From the NCBI GenBank assembly GCA_024180945.1, contig JAKSGN010000022.1:434001-498000 (forward strand): a stretch of DNA of 64,000 bases, in the 5' to 3' direction. The position numbers and the translations under genes were made by a program. The DNA comes from Macrophomina tecta. Taxonomy: Eukaryota; Ascomycota; Dothideomycetes; Botryosphaeriales; Botryosphaeriaceae. Under the pieces are notes generated by a model. The model did no database searches and had not been told where the DNA came from. It saw only the letters and a program-made list of their open reading frames with translations. The number at the start of each line of letters is the position of its first letter. Position 1 is the stretch's first letter. Of this stretch, positions 10,908 to 21,760 are shown piece by piece.

Positions 10908-12897
10908 CTACACCTCATCCTCCGCGAACCGCTCCACGAGTCCGACATCCCACTCCTTGAACCGCCGCGCACTCTCGGGCAGCCACTCGCAGCCTTCCTC
11001 CAAGGCCGCTTTGAACGCGTTGAACGCGGTAGCTGGCAGCCGCAGCTCCTCTACCGACAGGCTTTCTCTGTCCAGCGCCCGACTTTCCGTCTTCCCGCCT
11101 CCGTTCGCAGGCTCCCGCACCGCTCCGCCTGCCTCGACTGCCGGGGGAGTGGTCGGTGCCGGTGCCGGCTTCCACAGCACCTTCATCGCGCGTGTGGGGT
11201 CTCGTCGCCTCTCGGCCGCGACGGATGATGAGAAAGCGATATCGGGGGTGAAGACCCAAATCTGCGTTTGTGTGCGTTAGCGCCAGTCCCTCCATACCTT
11301 TTGACCATCCAGCAGCAGCAGCGGCAGCAGCAGCGATATCACGTACCATGATTGGACCCCGGTCTTCCTCATTGCCGCTTTCCCCGGACGACGTGAAGTC
11401 GACATCAGGCGTGACGGTGAACTTCCGCACACCCTGGCTCTCGATCAAGTAGAGAAGCTGTGCGGCGATCCACTTGCTCGCACCGTGTGTCTGTGGTTTG
11501 TCCGAGCCCTTGGGCGTGACGGCGATACTCCACTTCCAGATGCGCCAGCCTTCGGCGCGAGGGTCGACAACGCCGACGACGGTTTTGCAAGTGGAGCATA
11601 TCAGGGGCTGGTGGTTGGTAGGTTGGTCCGACTTTGGCGGCGAGGGCTAAGAGGGAAGTGTTAGACGGATGTGGTTCAAGAGATGGTCACAGTCAAGTCC
11701 TCATTTGGGATGACGCGGTGCTGAAATGATTAGACTGGATTAATACGTGTGCTAATGTACTTGATCTGTGCGAGAATGTATCATGTCTTAATCACCCTGG
11801 TCTTGAGCTTTGCAGAACGCAAGGTTAGAAACCCATGATGGAAGTTTTGAGACACACCGCGGCAGACGGACAGTAACCGCATCAGTGCCCTTAGAGAGCA
11901 GAGAGGGTAGGCAATCCGAAAGCACGATGCTCGGAGTTGATCTTGGGCGATTGTATCGAAGACCGCGCCACCGAAATGAGCGAGCTCTGGCAAGGCCTCC
12001 TTCTTGTCGCCCATCGATATTTTTTTTTTTTTAAAAAAAAAAGACCAACACGCAAGCAGAGAGGAAAAAAAAAAAGGTAGAACCGGCAACTCTGATTCTA
12101 GCCAGAACAAGGACCGCAAAAAGAAAATTCAACCTTACCTGCACACCACAGCAATCCTCTTCCCTCAACAACAGATACGCCAAATCCACATACCCAACTC
12201 CGCTCCTCGCCACAATCCGATTCCCCGCCGCATACCCTTTCTGCGGTTGCTCATCACCGCGCTTATGCCCTGGCATATGATGCTCGTGCGGCTTATGGCA
12301 GTGCCAGAAATCCATCATCTCCGCCCAATTTTCATTCGGGAGATCCATCCAGCTCTTGACCCCTCCCTCCTCCTTCCAGCCCTCCCTCCGACCCATACGC
12401 ACAACGCACGCCCCACACTCGCGACACCGCACACCCTCACACCCCGCCATGCCCGCCGCCCCCCACGGCACGACATTCCCCGCCTCCCCACCCAGTCCTC
12501 CGCCCTCCCGTTCGCCCTCCACCCTCAACCGCAAGCAAACCTCCTTGCCCGCCCCACTGACCGGTGGCAACGTCAATCCCGCACTCCCACCCCCATTAGC
12601 GACCACCCTTGTCGGCAGCCTTATCGTGGCGCTGTCGCCCTCGTGCGTGAGCGTGACGGTGGCGCCGTCGGCGGCGAGCGTGGCGGTGGTTTGGGCGGTG
12701 TGCGAGGAGCGCAGAGAAGCGGCGAGGGAGACGGTGCGGATGTTGAGCAGGAGCTCGGCGTAGAGATGGAGGATGGAGGAGTTTGGCCGCGGTGGCTGCG
12801 AGGAAGAGGGCGGCGGTTTTGTGAGGGAGGCTGTGATGGCGGGCACGGGTGTGGGTGAGGTGGAGGCATCGTGTTGCTGCGGCGGCGTTGTCGACAT
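10908..12897 (-). CDS. E3 ubiquitin ligase, UBE3D/HECT_2 family
   Basis: Homologue of human UBE3D (E2C-binding, HECT-like E3 ligase), which passes ubiquitin from an E2 enzyme to substrates and is reported to bind cyclin B. Exons: 12897-12139, 11646-11347, 11261-10908, all joined in phase 0, giving 470 residues. The N-terminal part has LYAELLLNIRTVSLAASL. A CxxC pair (CRECGACVV) and the family hallmark SWMDLPNENWAEMMDFWHCH come near residues 165-205. Exon 2 supplies the second Cys-rich module (LICSTCKTVVG..AEGWRIWKWSI), and exon 3 the C-terminal helix pair ending FKEWDVGLVERF. Intron 1 is unusually long for this window (492 nt) and holds a T13A10 palindrome. Intron 2 (11262-11346) is normal. 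The family is firm; the ends of exon 2 are well supported by motif continuity. Confidence 0.8.
12020..12042. repeat. T13-A10 perfect inverted homopolymer
   Basis: Thirteen T followed directly by ten A, a self-complementary tract inside intron 1 of the UBE3D-like gene. Confidence 0.9.
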
Positions 12898-13493
12898 GAT
12901 AGAAGGATCGGACGACTTTCGTTGCTCTGCGAGGGGTGCGTGGGCGATTATGGGCGGTTATGCGCGGTTGAGGTCGTGGGTTCTGCTGTTGTTGTTGTTG
13001 GAGGAGGAGAGAGGAAAAGGCCGTTGCGAAAGGTGAATGGAGCTCGGCCCCGCTGTGAACGGACCACCGCTTACTTTGCCGCAATGTCACAGCATCCGGT
13101 GGGGCTCCTATCATCACGTGCGAGACATTTGCTGCAACGCGATTCAAGACAGATCTGAGCCATAACAATCATCGCGAACCCTTTGACGTCAGCGGCGTCA
13201 CAATTGACCATGACGTCGTGCTGACGCGCCGACGACGACTGAAAATATTGTAAGATCACAAACAGTACCTCACCATCTGCCAAGGATGATTCGTGCGAAA
13301 CAATAAACTTCGGAATTAGGAATACTTTCTGTACAACGTGCTCTCATGGGGGAATCTACATATCAGGCGAATACCTAAGGAATCGAAAAACAAATGCGCT
13401 TAAACAAACACCAGGGGGAATATGCCCATCTCTCAGCCGAACCACCTTACTAAAAAGAAAAAAAAAAAACCAACAGAATTGACGCCCTTCCGT
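12898..13493. other. spacer between the UBE3D-like gene and erdS
   Basis: It holds the upstream region of the UBE3D-like gene and the 3' UTR of erdS, both on the minus strand. No coding signal of its own. Two TGACGT-type half sites near 13185 and 13210 could be bZIP sites, but that is only a short-motif match. Confidence 0.5.
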
Positions 13494-16400
13494 CTACTCA
13501 TCATCTTCAAAGAAACTCAGAATAGCTTTGACTGCCATGGGGCCCAGACCGTGAGGCGGGTAGCACACGTAAACCGGGTCTTCATGAGCACCCAACTTCT
13601 CGCGGAACTCGCTCTTGTTGGTGAGCTTAAGCTCCGTGGCAATGGCATGGTACGCCTTGCTGAGCACCTTGACGCGCGGCTTCTTCATGTTGTGTCCCGG
13701 AGTGAACTTGGAGCTGGCACCGCCACCGAACGTAACGTTGGTCTCGCCCTTCTCGGCGAGCTTCTTGAGCGAGTACGTGACTATGTGCTCAATGGTGCCA
13801 GACGGTGCACCGGGGAAGTCGAGTGAGTACTTGACCTGCCAGCCGTGGTCGGGCGACAGCTGGGCAAGAGCAACGAAGGCCGCCATGTTGCCATCCTTGT
13901 CCTGGGCGTAAAAGTACCAACGGTGCTCAATGTCTTGCCATGGGTGAATGTCCGTAAGATGGACCTGCTTGCCCTTGCGGTTGTTCAACCAGTCCTTGAC
14001 CCTCTGGTCGACCCTGTCACGGACCTCCTGCGGTGGCGGCGAGCCGAGCGGGAAGTCGAAAATCTTGACACCTTCCCTCTCCGCGTGCCTGATCTTGCGC
14101 TGCAAGTCGTTGTCATGTGCCGCGGGGTTGTTGGTAGGATCGAGACGCTGCTCTGCGGCGACCGAGAAGGTGCGCCAGTTGAAGCGCGTCGCAAGCACCT
14201 CCTCCACCTCTGGGCCAACCAGCAGCCACAGCGGCTTGAGGTTGCGCTCCTTCTTGATCCAGCGAAGATAGCCAGAAATTGTCTTGACATACTGCGACTG
14301 GTGGCACAGAGGGTCGCCGACAGTGATGGCATAGTCACCTTGGGGTACAAAGCCAACTGCAGCACCAGTGTACTCATCACGCCAAATCTGCGTGCGAGGC
14401 TCGAGCCACGAAGTGTTTGACGCATCTCCGTAGTTAGCAATGAGTTTTTCGATGGGCTGGAAATCTTGGGCCGCGGTAACACGATCCGAGCCCTCCCACG
14501 GCGGGTGCAGAGTGCTCGATTCGGGGTGACGCAACTGCTTGACCGGCGGCTTCGCAGGCAGACTCTTGGGATCCCTGGGGTACAACGAGGCATGTCTAAT
14601 GTCGCCAAGGTTGAGGAAGAGCATGAGCATACGCTCCAGGCCAATGCCACCACCTCCGTGGGGGGGAGCTCCCCATTCGAATCCTTGGACGTACTCTTCC
14701 AAGACCTTCGGGTCCATCTTGAGCTTCTCCATGTTCTGGACCAACATGTCTGCATCGTGGATACGCTGGCCTCCCGAGAGAATCTCTTGGCCTCTCAGGA
14801 ATATATCGAACGAGTTGGTGACCTCGGGGTTCGTAGGATCAGGCATGGCATAGAAAGGACGAGCCGAAACCGGGAACTTGTCGATGATGTAGTAGTCGGT
14901 GTTATACTTCTCCTTGATGACCTTGCCCAGCTGGATCTCGTCCCTTGTGCCAAGGTCCTCGTTCTCCGGCAGCGGCTCGCCATTCTCATCTCTCCATCCG
15001 GACTCGTTCAACAAGCGAACGGCTTCGGCAAAGGGAAGAATGAGAGTCTCATCCAACCACTTGAGATCCTCGTGGGGGAACTGGCGCTTGACCGTTTCGA
15101 GCTCGTGCCTGTAGTTGTCGTAGATGCCCTTGAAAATGGCCTTGAACGTGTTGTCGAGGACTTTCAGCACCTCGTAATAGTGCTCATCGATAGCCATCTC
15201 GAGATCGAGACCGGTGTACTCGGTCAAATGTCTGTGCGTGTTGCTATTCTCAGCACGGAACACGGCACCAATCTCGTAGACTCTGCCGAAGTCGGCAGAG
15301 ATACACATCTGCTTGGCCAACTGGGGGCTCTGCGCCAAGAAAGCGGGACGGCCGAAGTAGTCGAGCTTGAAGACGCTAGCACCCGACTCGGTAGCACCGC
15401 CCTGGAGTTTGGGGGTGTGAATTTCAACGAAACCTTGGGTATCAAGATAAGAACGGAAGAAGTTGCAGAGACCAGACTGAATGCGGAAAATCGCTTGGGA
15501 AGTGGTGGTGCGCAGGTCGATGACGCGGTTCGAAAGACGGGTACGATCAGACACGCGAACCCTGGTATCACCCTCCTGCTCCGTCTCGGCCTTGGAAACC
15601 TCGGCTTCGACGACACTGAAGGGGAGAGGAGTGGTGACCTTGGATTCAACGTGCAGCTCGTGCACCGAAATCTCGACATCATGAATGGTGGTGCCCTTGA
15701 TCTCGCCCTCCTTCGCCTTGGGCTGCTGAACGATGCCCTTGACGAGGAGCACCGACTCGACGTCGAGATGCTCGGCCCAGTAGACGAAGTGCGGAGAAAT
15801 GGAACCGTGCTCGTGAAGCACGCCCTGGATGGTGGTCGTCTGCTGACGAAGGACGAAGAACACGAGGTGGGCGCTCATCTTGCGGATGTGGTGGAGGCGG
15901 GCACGGAACAGGACTTCCTTGCCAATGTCATTGGCGGTAAGGGTGCGAATGTCACAGCGCTCCTGGTGCTTCCACTCGCCGGCATAGTTGTTGACGGGCA
16001 AGTCGCCGTACTTTGCTCGCTGCTCAGGCGTCTCCTCCCTCTTGGCACGTTCCTCCATCTCGCGGCGCTTCTGCAACTGCGCCTTCTGCTTCTCCTCGGC
16101 CTGACGCTTGTGCTCCTCCCACTCCGCATGCTTCTCCTGCTTCTTGAGCTGGGCCTTGCTCATGGGCTCGCCATCGCGGTTGAGCGGGACGTCAGTCGAG
16201 TCGGAGTCGGATTCGTGGCCGATGTGCAGCCTCTCGCGCATGGAGCGAATGGGGCTGTGGGAGGTCTTGTCGCCAAAGAGACCGCTGGTGCGGTGGTTGG
16301 GGCGGTCGAAGGTGCCGCTGCCGCGGTGCTCTTTGCGGTCAAAGGTGCCGCTCGTTCTGCCGGGCTGCTCTTTGCGCTCAAAAGTTCCACTGCTGCGGCC

Positions 16401-16589
16401 GAAGATGCCAGAAGTACGCGGCGACTCGCGCGGCGAGCCCTTTGTAGCGGGCGAAGTCAAGCCAGAGGTCGAGACGGCGGGCGAGTCGGCGGCATTGCCG
16501 TTGGGCTTGGGGCTCTTGATCGAGTTTTCCTCGTCAGAGGACAGACCCGTCTTGATCTTGTTGAGGGCCTTCTTGAGAGCGGCCGGCAT
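13494..16589 (-). CDS. erdS: bifunctional aspartyl-tRNA synthetase / ergosteryl-aspartate synthase
   Basis: Single exon, 1031 residues. The start is the ATG at 16589 in a good CACCATG context; the frame extends upstream only to a TTG. Residues 57-108 are a disordered repeat (see findings) and about 140-190 a charged Lys/Glu helix, as in cytosolic AspRS. An OB-fold anticodon domain starts near 210. Class II motif 2 (FRAENSNTHRHLTEYTGLD) is near 440 and motif 3 (GGGGIGLERML) near 643. From about 715 to the end lies a DUF2156 aminoacyl-tRNA transferase domain (FDFPLGSPPP, DIHPWQDIEHRWYFYAQDKDG, FGGGASSKF). Fungal AspRS-DUF2156 fusions are known as ErdS: they charge tRNA with aspartate and move the aspartate onto the 3-beta hydroxyl of ergosterol. 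Whether a separate AspRS exists elsewhere cannot be seen. No ErdH-like hydrolase is adjacent. Confidence 0.9.
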   Translation of the reverse strand: MPAALKKALNKIKTGLSSDEENSIKSPKPNGNAADSPAVSTSGLTSPATKGSPRESPRTSGIFGRSSGTFERKEQPGRTSGTFDRKEHRGSGTFDRPNHRTSGLFGDKTSHSPIRSMRERLHIGHESDSDSTDVPLNRDGEPMSKAQLKKQEKHAEWEEHKRQAEEKQKAQLQKRREMEERAKREETPEQRAKYGDLPVNNYAGEWKHQERCDIRTLTANDIGKEVLFRARLHHIRKMSAHLVFFVLRQQTTTIQGVLHEHGSISPHFVYWAEHLDVESVLLVKGIVQQPKAKEGEIKGTTIHDVEISVHELHVESKVTTPLPFSVVEAEVSKAETEQEGDTRVRVSDRTRLSNRVIDLRTTTSQAIFRIQSGLCNFFRSYLDTQGFVEIHTPKLQGGATESGASVFKLDYFGRPAFLAQSPQLAKQMCISADFGRVYEIGAVFRAENSNTHRHLTEYTGLDLEMAIDEHYYEVLKVLDNTFKAIFKGIYDNYRHELETVKRQFPHEDLKWLDETLILPFAEAVRLLNESGWRDENGEPLPENEDLGTRDEIQLGKVIKEKYNTDYYIIDKFPVSARPFYAMPDPTNPEVTNSFDIFLRGQEILSGGQRIHDADMLVQNMEKLKMDPKVLEEYVQGFEWGAPPHGGGGIGLERMLMLFLNLGDIRHASLYPRDPKSLPAKPPVKQLRHPESSTLHPPWEGSDRVTAAQDFQPIEKLIANYGDASNTSWLEPRTQIWRDEYTGAAVGFVPQGDYAITVGDPLCHQSQYVKTISGYLRWIKKERNLKPLWLLVGPEVEEVLATRFNWRTFSVAAEQRLDPTNNPAAHDNDLQRKIRHAEREGVKIFDFPLGSPPPQEVRDRVDQRVKDWLNNRKGKQVHLTDIHPWQDIEHRWYFYAQDKDGNMAAFVALAQLSPDHGWQVKYSLDFPGAPSGTIEHIVTYSLKKLAEKGETNVTFGGGASSKFTPGHNMKKPRVKVLSKAYHAIATELKLTNKSEFREKLGAHEDPVYVCYPPHGLGPMAVKAILSFFEDDE

Positions 16590-18641
16590 GGTGACGGTGT
16601 CGTGAGGCAGCAATGGGTGCGGGGGGTGTGGGGGGTGTGGCAGTTCAACGGATATGGTGAGGTGCCACGGGCCGGCGCGGAAAGCGGGCGGGACTGGGGC
16701 GAAGGGGAGCCGGCAGACGTCTTAGACGAGATTATGTCTGCGGAGAGAAGGTAAGGAGGAGGAATGCGGTCGGGTCGGGCAGCGGCGGAGGGACGATTTT
16801 GAAGGCCGGCTGGAAGCTGGGAGATGGCTGCAGCGGGCGGGCCATGGGTCCCACGTCATTCAGAGCAGAGCCAGGCTCCCTTCACTTCTGCGGGAAGCTT
16901 GGAGCAAGCCGGTTCCGCGTGGCGCGTCATTCGGCTTGGCGAGGCTTCTCGGGCCCTGCCCCCGTCTGCAGCAAATCATCGACAAAGCGGCAGAATGCCA
17001 TCGGGGCAGCCAGCGCGATTCCATCGCCTCGCCCGCCTGCAGCCCCCGCCGTCCGTCCCTGCCAATGCTCTCCGTCCGTCTGCGCCCAGCCAACGCGACG
17101 TGCTTGTACCTCCAACGCCCGCCGCTGCTGCTCGGCTCTCGCTGGCAAGCACATGCATGCCCCGGTGCTGACGGCTGCACCGGGCGTCCGTCTGCTAAGG
17201 CACGCCGCGTCCGGCTCTTCCGGCCTGCCTATCACGCTGCAGTGCGCATGCTATGTCAGCAGTCCCCCGGGGTTTGCAAGCGCCCGCGGCTGCCGGTCGA
17301 GACTCGACCATGCCCAGTGCGAGCGGGCAGCGGAGCTCTCGTCCTCGGTCGAAGCCGGCCGGAAACACGAGCAGCCCGAATTCCGCGTCGAGCGTGACGA
17401 GATTAAGCAATTTTTTTCGCCGACTCTGCACCTTGCGGCTTGTCACGAGCGGCAGGCCAGCCACATCCCAAGCTCCCGGCCTTCCGCTGCGCTCCCTCGT
17501 GCGCTCTTCTCGATCTCCGCCAGCCCGCCACGGCCACGGCCCTGGCTCGTCGCGCGGCCGAGTGCTCCGCAGGACACAAATCCGCAGTCTGTATCGACGG
17601 ACCGACCGAGCGCGACTGGTGATGAGCTGCGCGCGATCGATCCCAGCAGCCTTATGCCCCACTGCCCTGCTGTGCCCTACTGGCCTTGCTTGGCCGCTTC
17701 GAGCACTCGGCTGTCTGACCGCAGTGCTGCATCCGGCGGCGCACAGAGATCCGTCATAGCGATGTTTTTCAACCACGCGAGAAAACCAAAGTCACCGCCA
17801 CACCTCTCGCCTCCCTTCGTCCCAACCCTGTTCCACCCTGCATACAAGCCCCAGACGTGATCCTACGTAGGTACCTGTGTGCCACCGCCACACCTATCCC
17901 CCCTTCTCTCCACTAAGGCCGTGAAACCGTGCTCTATTCCCGCCCGTGCCCTGTTCTGCGCCTCATCGTCGATCAATCTATAACTGGCCCTCTGTCAAAC
18001 ACCATCTCGCCCACACACACGCACCCTACGTATACAGCCCGCGTGCGCGCCCCCCTCATTTTTTCATGAAATGCGCAGATCTTCCGTCACAGGATCTGCA
18101 TGGAAATGAGTTCTCACCAGCAGAACCTGCTTTTCCCCTCACCGAATTATTGGAACCGTTCCGCGTCGAGCGGCCATATTGCTTCCGTGCCCCCGTCCTC
18201 GTCCAGAATGAGGTGGCCAACTGTGGCTGGTGAACGCTCTAGATCCCACCCCCACGAAATCGAACGCACTCTGTCACCACCAACCTTGCTTTTTCTTTCC
18301 CCCCATTACGATCAATCAAAGGGTGTCCAAGTCTCGCACCCAACGGCCAATCTACCTGCATGGGTACTGCCGACCTCCGCATCCGCCCGTCCCGCTCCGT
18401 GCTGTGGCTGATGTCTTACTCCGTTGCCCTTCGGCTGTACAATCACCTTCCCCTCCAACCCAAAAGAGACAGAGAGAGGCACAGCACTGCAACCTGCTCC
18501 CTAATACAAGGCCAAAAAAAAAAAAAAAAAGGGGTGCGCTCGTCTCATTTCGGGCGGGCAACTGCGCAACAGCAGGCTCACGATCGTCCCCCAAATGGCC
18601 GTGCTTTTTGTGGCTGAAAAGCGTGGATACCCACCCACCCA

Positions 18642-18678
<37 letters not shown>

Positions 18679-19576
18679 GTCCCGCGCATCAATGCATCAA
18701 TGCCCCATTCGGCGCATCCCGAATCTGACCTTGCATGTACGCAAAAATGACATCACCCCGCTCCGTCTCTCAACCCCTTCCCCCCGGACAACGACAAATA
18801 ACGAGCAAAGATCTCGATAGCTCAACAACATGCACATGCGCCGGGAGGGCAGCAGTGGGAGGCTAGATCCTACTTAATCTATATATAGCTCAACCGTCTT
18901 ACTAACCCCTCTCTCTCTTCCACCACACACCCTCTATGCCTCTGTCCTCTGCTCTCTCGTCATCCGTCCATCCAAAAAAAAAAAAAAAAAAAGGGAAACT
19001 GCGGTTGTATCAACCGGCCCAATCACACCTTATCTCCGCGTCGAACAAGAAGAAGACCTACAGGTCAATCTTACCCCGTCCAATGTGTATATATGCTTAA
19101 ATCCAGTGTATCCAGAACGCTGGAAATCCTGGACCCATGAGACAGACCCCTCGTCTCCTCCCTTCACAGTTGACGCAATAATGAATGGGCGCGTGAGACA
19201 TCTTTTCTTCATTGACATACGCGCTGACCAAAAACAGTGCAATACCATTTGTAAAAAGAATGAGCGAACGAGTAGGGTATATCGAAACTTTTTTGTCAGG
19301 AACACGTGCAAGTCATTCCCCACGAACCTTCCGCCCCAAAGAGAAAGAGAGGAGGAAAAAAAAAAAAAAAAAGGAGAACGGGGGCGAATCCAAAGAAGAG
19401 ACAATTCCAGCCACTCACTCCAAAAACGAACCTTTGAAACGCCCAAAAAATGCTGTTACCTCCCCACTTACCACTGTACACTGTATGCTGTTCGAAGCCC
19501 TGAGATGTTGCGCCAAACAACACCCGGAGCCCCCCTTTTTTCGCCTCCTAAGTTTTCCCCCTTTATCAACACCACC
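16590..19576. other. 3-kb intergenic region, no supported gene
   Basis: The first 1.2 kb, upstream of erdS, is GC-rich and opens frames on both strands (the longest, 353 codons at 16799-17860, starts at TTG), none with a domain. From 17860 on the sequence is pyrimidine-rich with A runs at 18514-18530, 18974-18992 and 19356-19372 and a CA repeat. It probably contains the erdS promoter and the 3' UTR of the questin-oxidase-like gene. Confidence 0.5.
18644..18676. repeat. (CA)n microsatellite
   Basis: About 16 CA units without interruption, intergenic. Confidence 0.95.
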
Positions 19577-21655
19577 CTAAGAACTCCTCCGGCTCCCACT
19601 CCCGACCGTCCCCTCACTCGTACTGATCGTCGGCGCCCAGCTGGTTCGCCTACCCACGCCCGCAATCCCCCCAATGCCCCCCTCATCGATAATACTGGTG
19701 CGCCTAGCCCCTCCAGCACGATATGCGCCATCGCCGAGGTCGCCTACGATGCTCGGCTGGCGGGTGCGGGTGTGAAGGCGGACGTCCTCGTCGCCGAAGG
19801 CGCCGAAGCCGCCCCAGCCGTCGAATTCAGTCGCGAAGCGGACGGCGGCCTTGAGGTAATATCGCTTGTCTTCAGGCCACGTCTTGGCTGCATCTTGCAT
19901 CGCGCGGAGCGCTGCAGGACAAGTTAGCTCTCGATCCGCCTTCAATGATTGCAAAGGGGGCCAAATGTAGGTGTAGGGGATTTGGCCGTACCTTTGACGT
20001 AGTTCCCGTCCAAACAGAACCTTCCCTTCAGCGCGCAGCTTTGCACGTCGGACCACCCCCTGCCCTCCTCCAAATCCTCGCGCTCGAACCCCTCGACATC
20101 GACCTTCGGCCTCAGTTGTGCGATATACACCGCCAAGACGAAAAGCCACCATTGCCGCAGCAGTGGAACATGGAATTTCGTCGGGATGAGCGGGAGCAGG
20201 ACACGCACGGCATGGCTAGTTGTGACGAGCTGGGTCGCATAAAAATCGTAGCGCCTCTTCCGATCACCGCTGCTCTTCGCCATGAGCAGCGCGACAACGA
20301 GCCTTTGCGCCTCGGCGAACTGCTCCGTCAAGCTGATCTTCTCGCGAGGGCTGGTCGGGCTCGTGGTGCCGGTCGGGCTGGAGCTGCCGCTGCTGCCGCT
20401 GCTGTTGAAGCCGTAAATCTGCCAATTGTTCCAGTGTTCGAGCACCGCCTCCTCCTTCTGCTCGAACAGCGTCTCGAGGTTGGCGCCACCGGGGCTGTCG
20501 AAGAGCCCGTCGAAGCGCTTGTCCGTGGCGACGCGTTTGAGGATTTCGCTGAGCGAGGTGGTGGGGTTGGTGGGCGCGCGCGTGTACTTGGAGTCGTCGA
20601 GGTACTTGTGCATGAAGTTATAGTAGCAGGTGCTAAAGGCGAGGGCTTCGATGGCGAGCGTGCGCGATTTCAATTCGAAGGCGTAGCCGAGGTGGATGAG
20701 AGGGTGGCCGACTAGAGTGGTGGCAGAAGACGTTAGCAAAACTCTCCCCTTCTTAGTGTCTCGAATTGACTAACGTCCGGCAATGAAATTGTTGAACAGT
20801 GGTTGGTCGCCGCTGAAGAGGTAGTCGTCCAGCATCTTCTTCCAGTCGTAGCTGTATTGCACCAATTGATCCTCAAAGAAATCGACGAAAGCGCGTTGGT
20901 ATCTGTGCCCAAGTTAGCCAGCGATACAACTGCACCCAATATCCCAAACAAACATACTCTCTCTTCCCTAAGAAGTCCCGCCAGTCGTGCTTCGCAATCT
21001 CGCCCGGTGCGTCGCGCCACGGCTCGAGCTGCTCGGTTTCTCTATCATATATCTCGTTCATATGGTCGGCCGTCGCACCGAAAACGTAGGCGGCGCCTAG
21101 TATCTAGTTCAGTCAGCACACGACGATCCCAGCAACTATGCATCATCGTTCCGAACTCGGCACGAGCGCAGACGTTCGGGAACTTAATGACTCGAGCAGA
21201 AACAACAACACCCCGACCGCCAACACCCGCGCGCCATGGAGCTAGCCCGGGTGGTCGCCCAGCCAGCGATACACCGCTCTTCTCCAACAACGAGCAGCCG
21301 AGCGCGCCAACGCGCAGAGGCAGCAGCGGGGAAATTGGTCGAAGGAAGTAAAATGGACACGTGGGGAAAAAAAAGACAGGTGGAATGATGTCTGACGAGC
21401 GGGGGTAGCAGTAAAAAAAAATAAAAATAAGAGGAAACATACGTGAGCCGTGTTGTTCCGACACCTGCCGTCCCTGTAGACAATGCTGTGGTTGGCGTGA
21501 TTTGCGCGCAGCAGGTGCTTCAGCGTCCGAGGCCGCTTCTCCGCCGCAGTCTCGACATCGTGGATCTCGACCGACGGCAGCTCGACTCTGGGGCCCTTGG
21601 AACCCAGGCCGAAGCTTGGCAGGCGAATGGAGGGGAGGTTGAACATGGACGACAT
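19577..21655 (-). CDS. questin-oxidase-like protein (DUF4243 family)
   Basis: Five exons: 21655-21443, 21103-20958, 20902-20775, 20711-19992, 19911-19577, giving 513 residues with every junction in phase. The family includes questin oxidase (GedK), a Baeyer-Villiger-type ring-opening enzyme of emodin-derived pathways, and many members of unknown job. Visible signatures: LLRANHANHSIVYRDGRCRNN near residue 50; ILGAAYVFGATADHMNEIYD opening exon 2; WRDFLGKREYQRAFVDFF across exon 2/3; GLGHPLIHLGYAFEL across exon 3/4; LLRQWWLFVLAVYIAQLRPK; and the closing GNYVKALRAM. The His residues in these motifs are candidate catalytic groups. The last 80 residues are Gly/Arg/Ser-rich. Intron 1 is 339 nt, the others 55-80 nt. 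No polyketide synthase or other pathway gene lies nearby, so its substrate is open. Confidence 0.8.
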
Positions 21656-21715
21656 TCTGTGGGGCGACTGGCACGCAGCGGCTTGGGGCAAGCGCGCTGG
21701 AGGGGAGTATGTATT

Positions 21716-21760
<45 letters not shown>

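Noticed and set aside
14466..16754. 762-codon frame on the plus strand opposite erdS
   Set aside because: It mirrors the codons of a clear synthetase gene, starts within its 3' half and has no domain of its own.
16799..17860. 353-codon plus-strand frame upstream of erdS
   Set aside because: Begins at TTG, has a biased composition and no domain; overlapping frames exist on the other strand.
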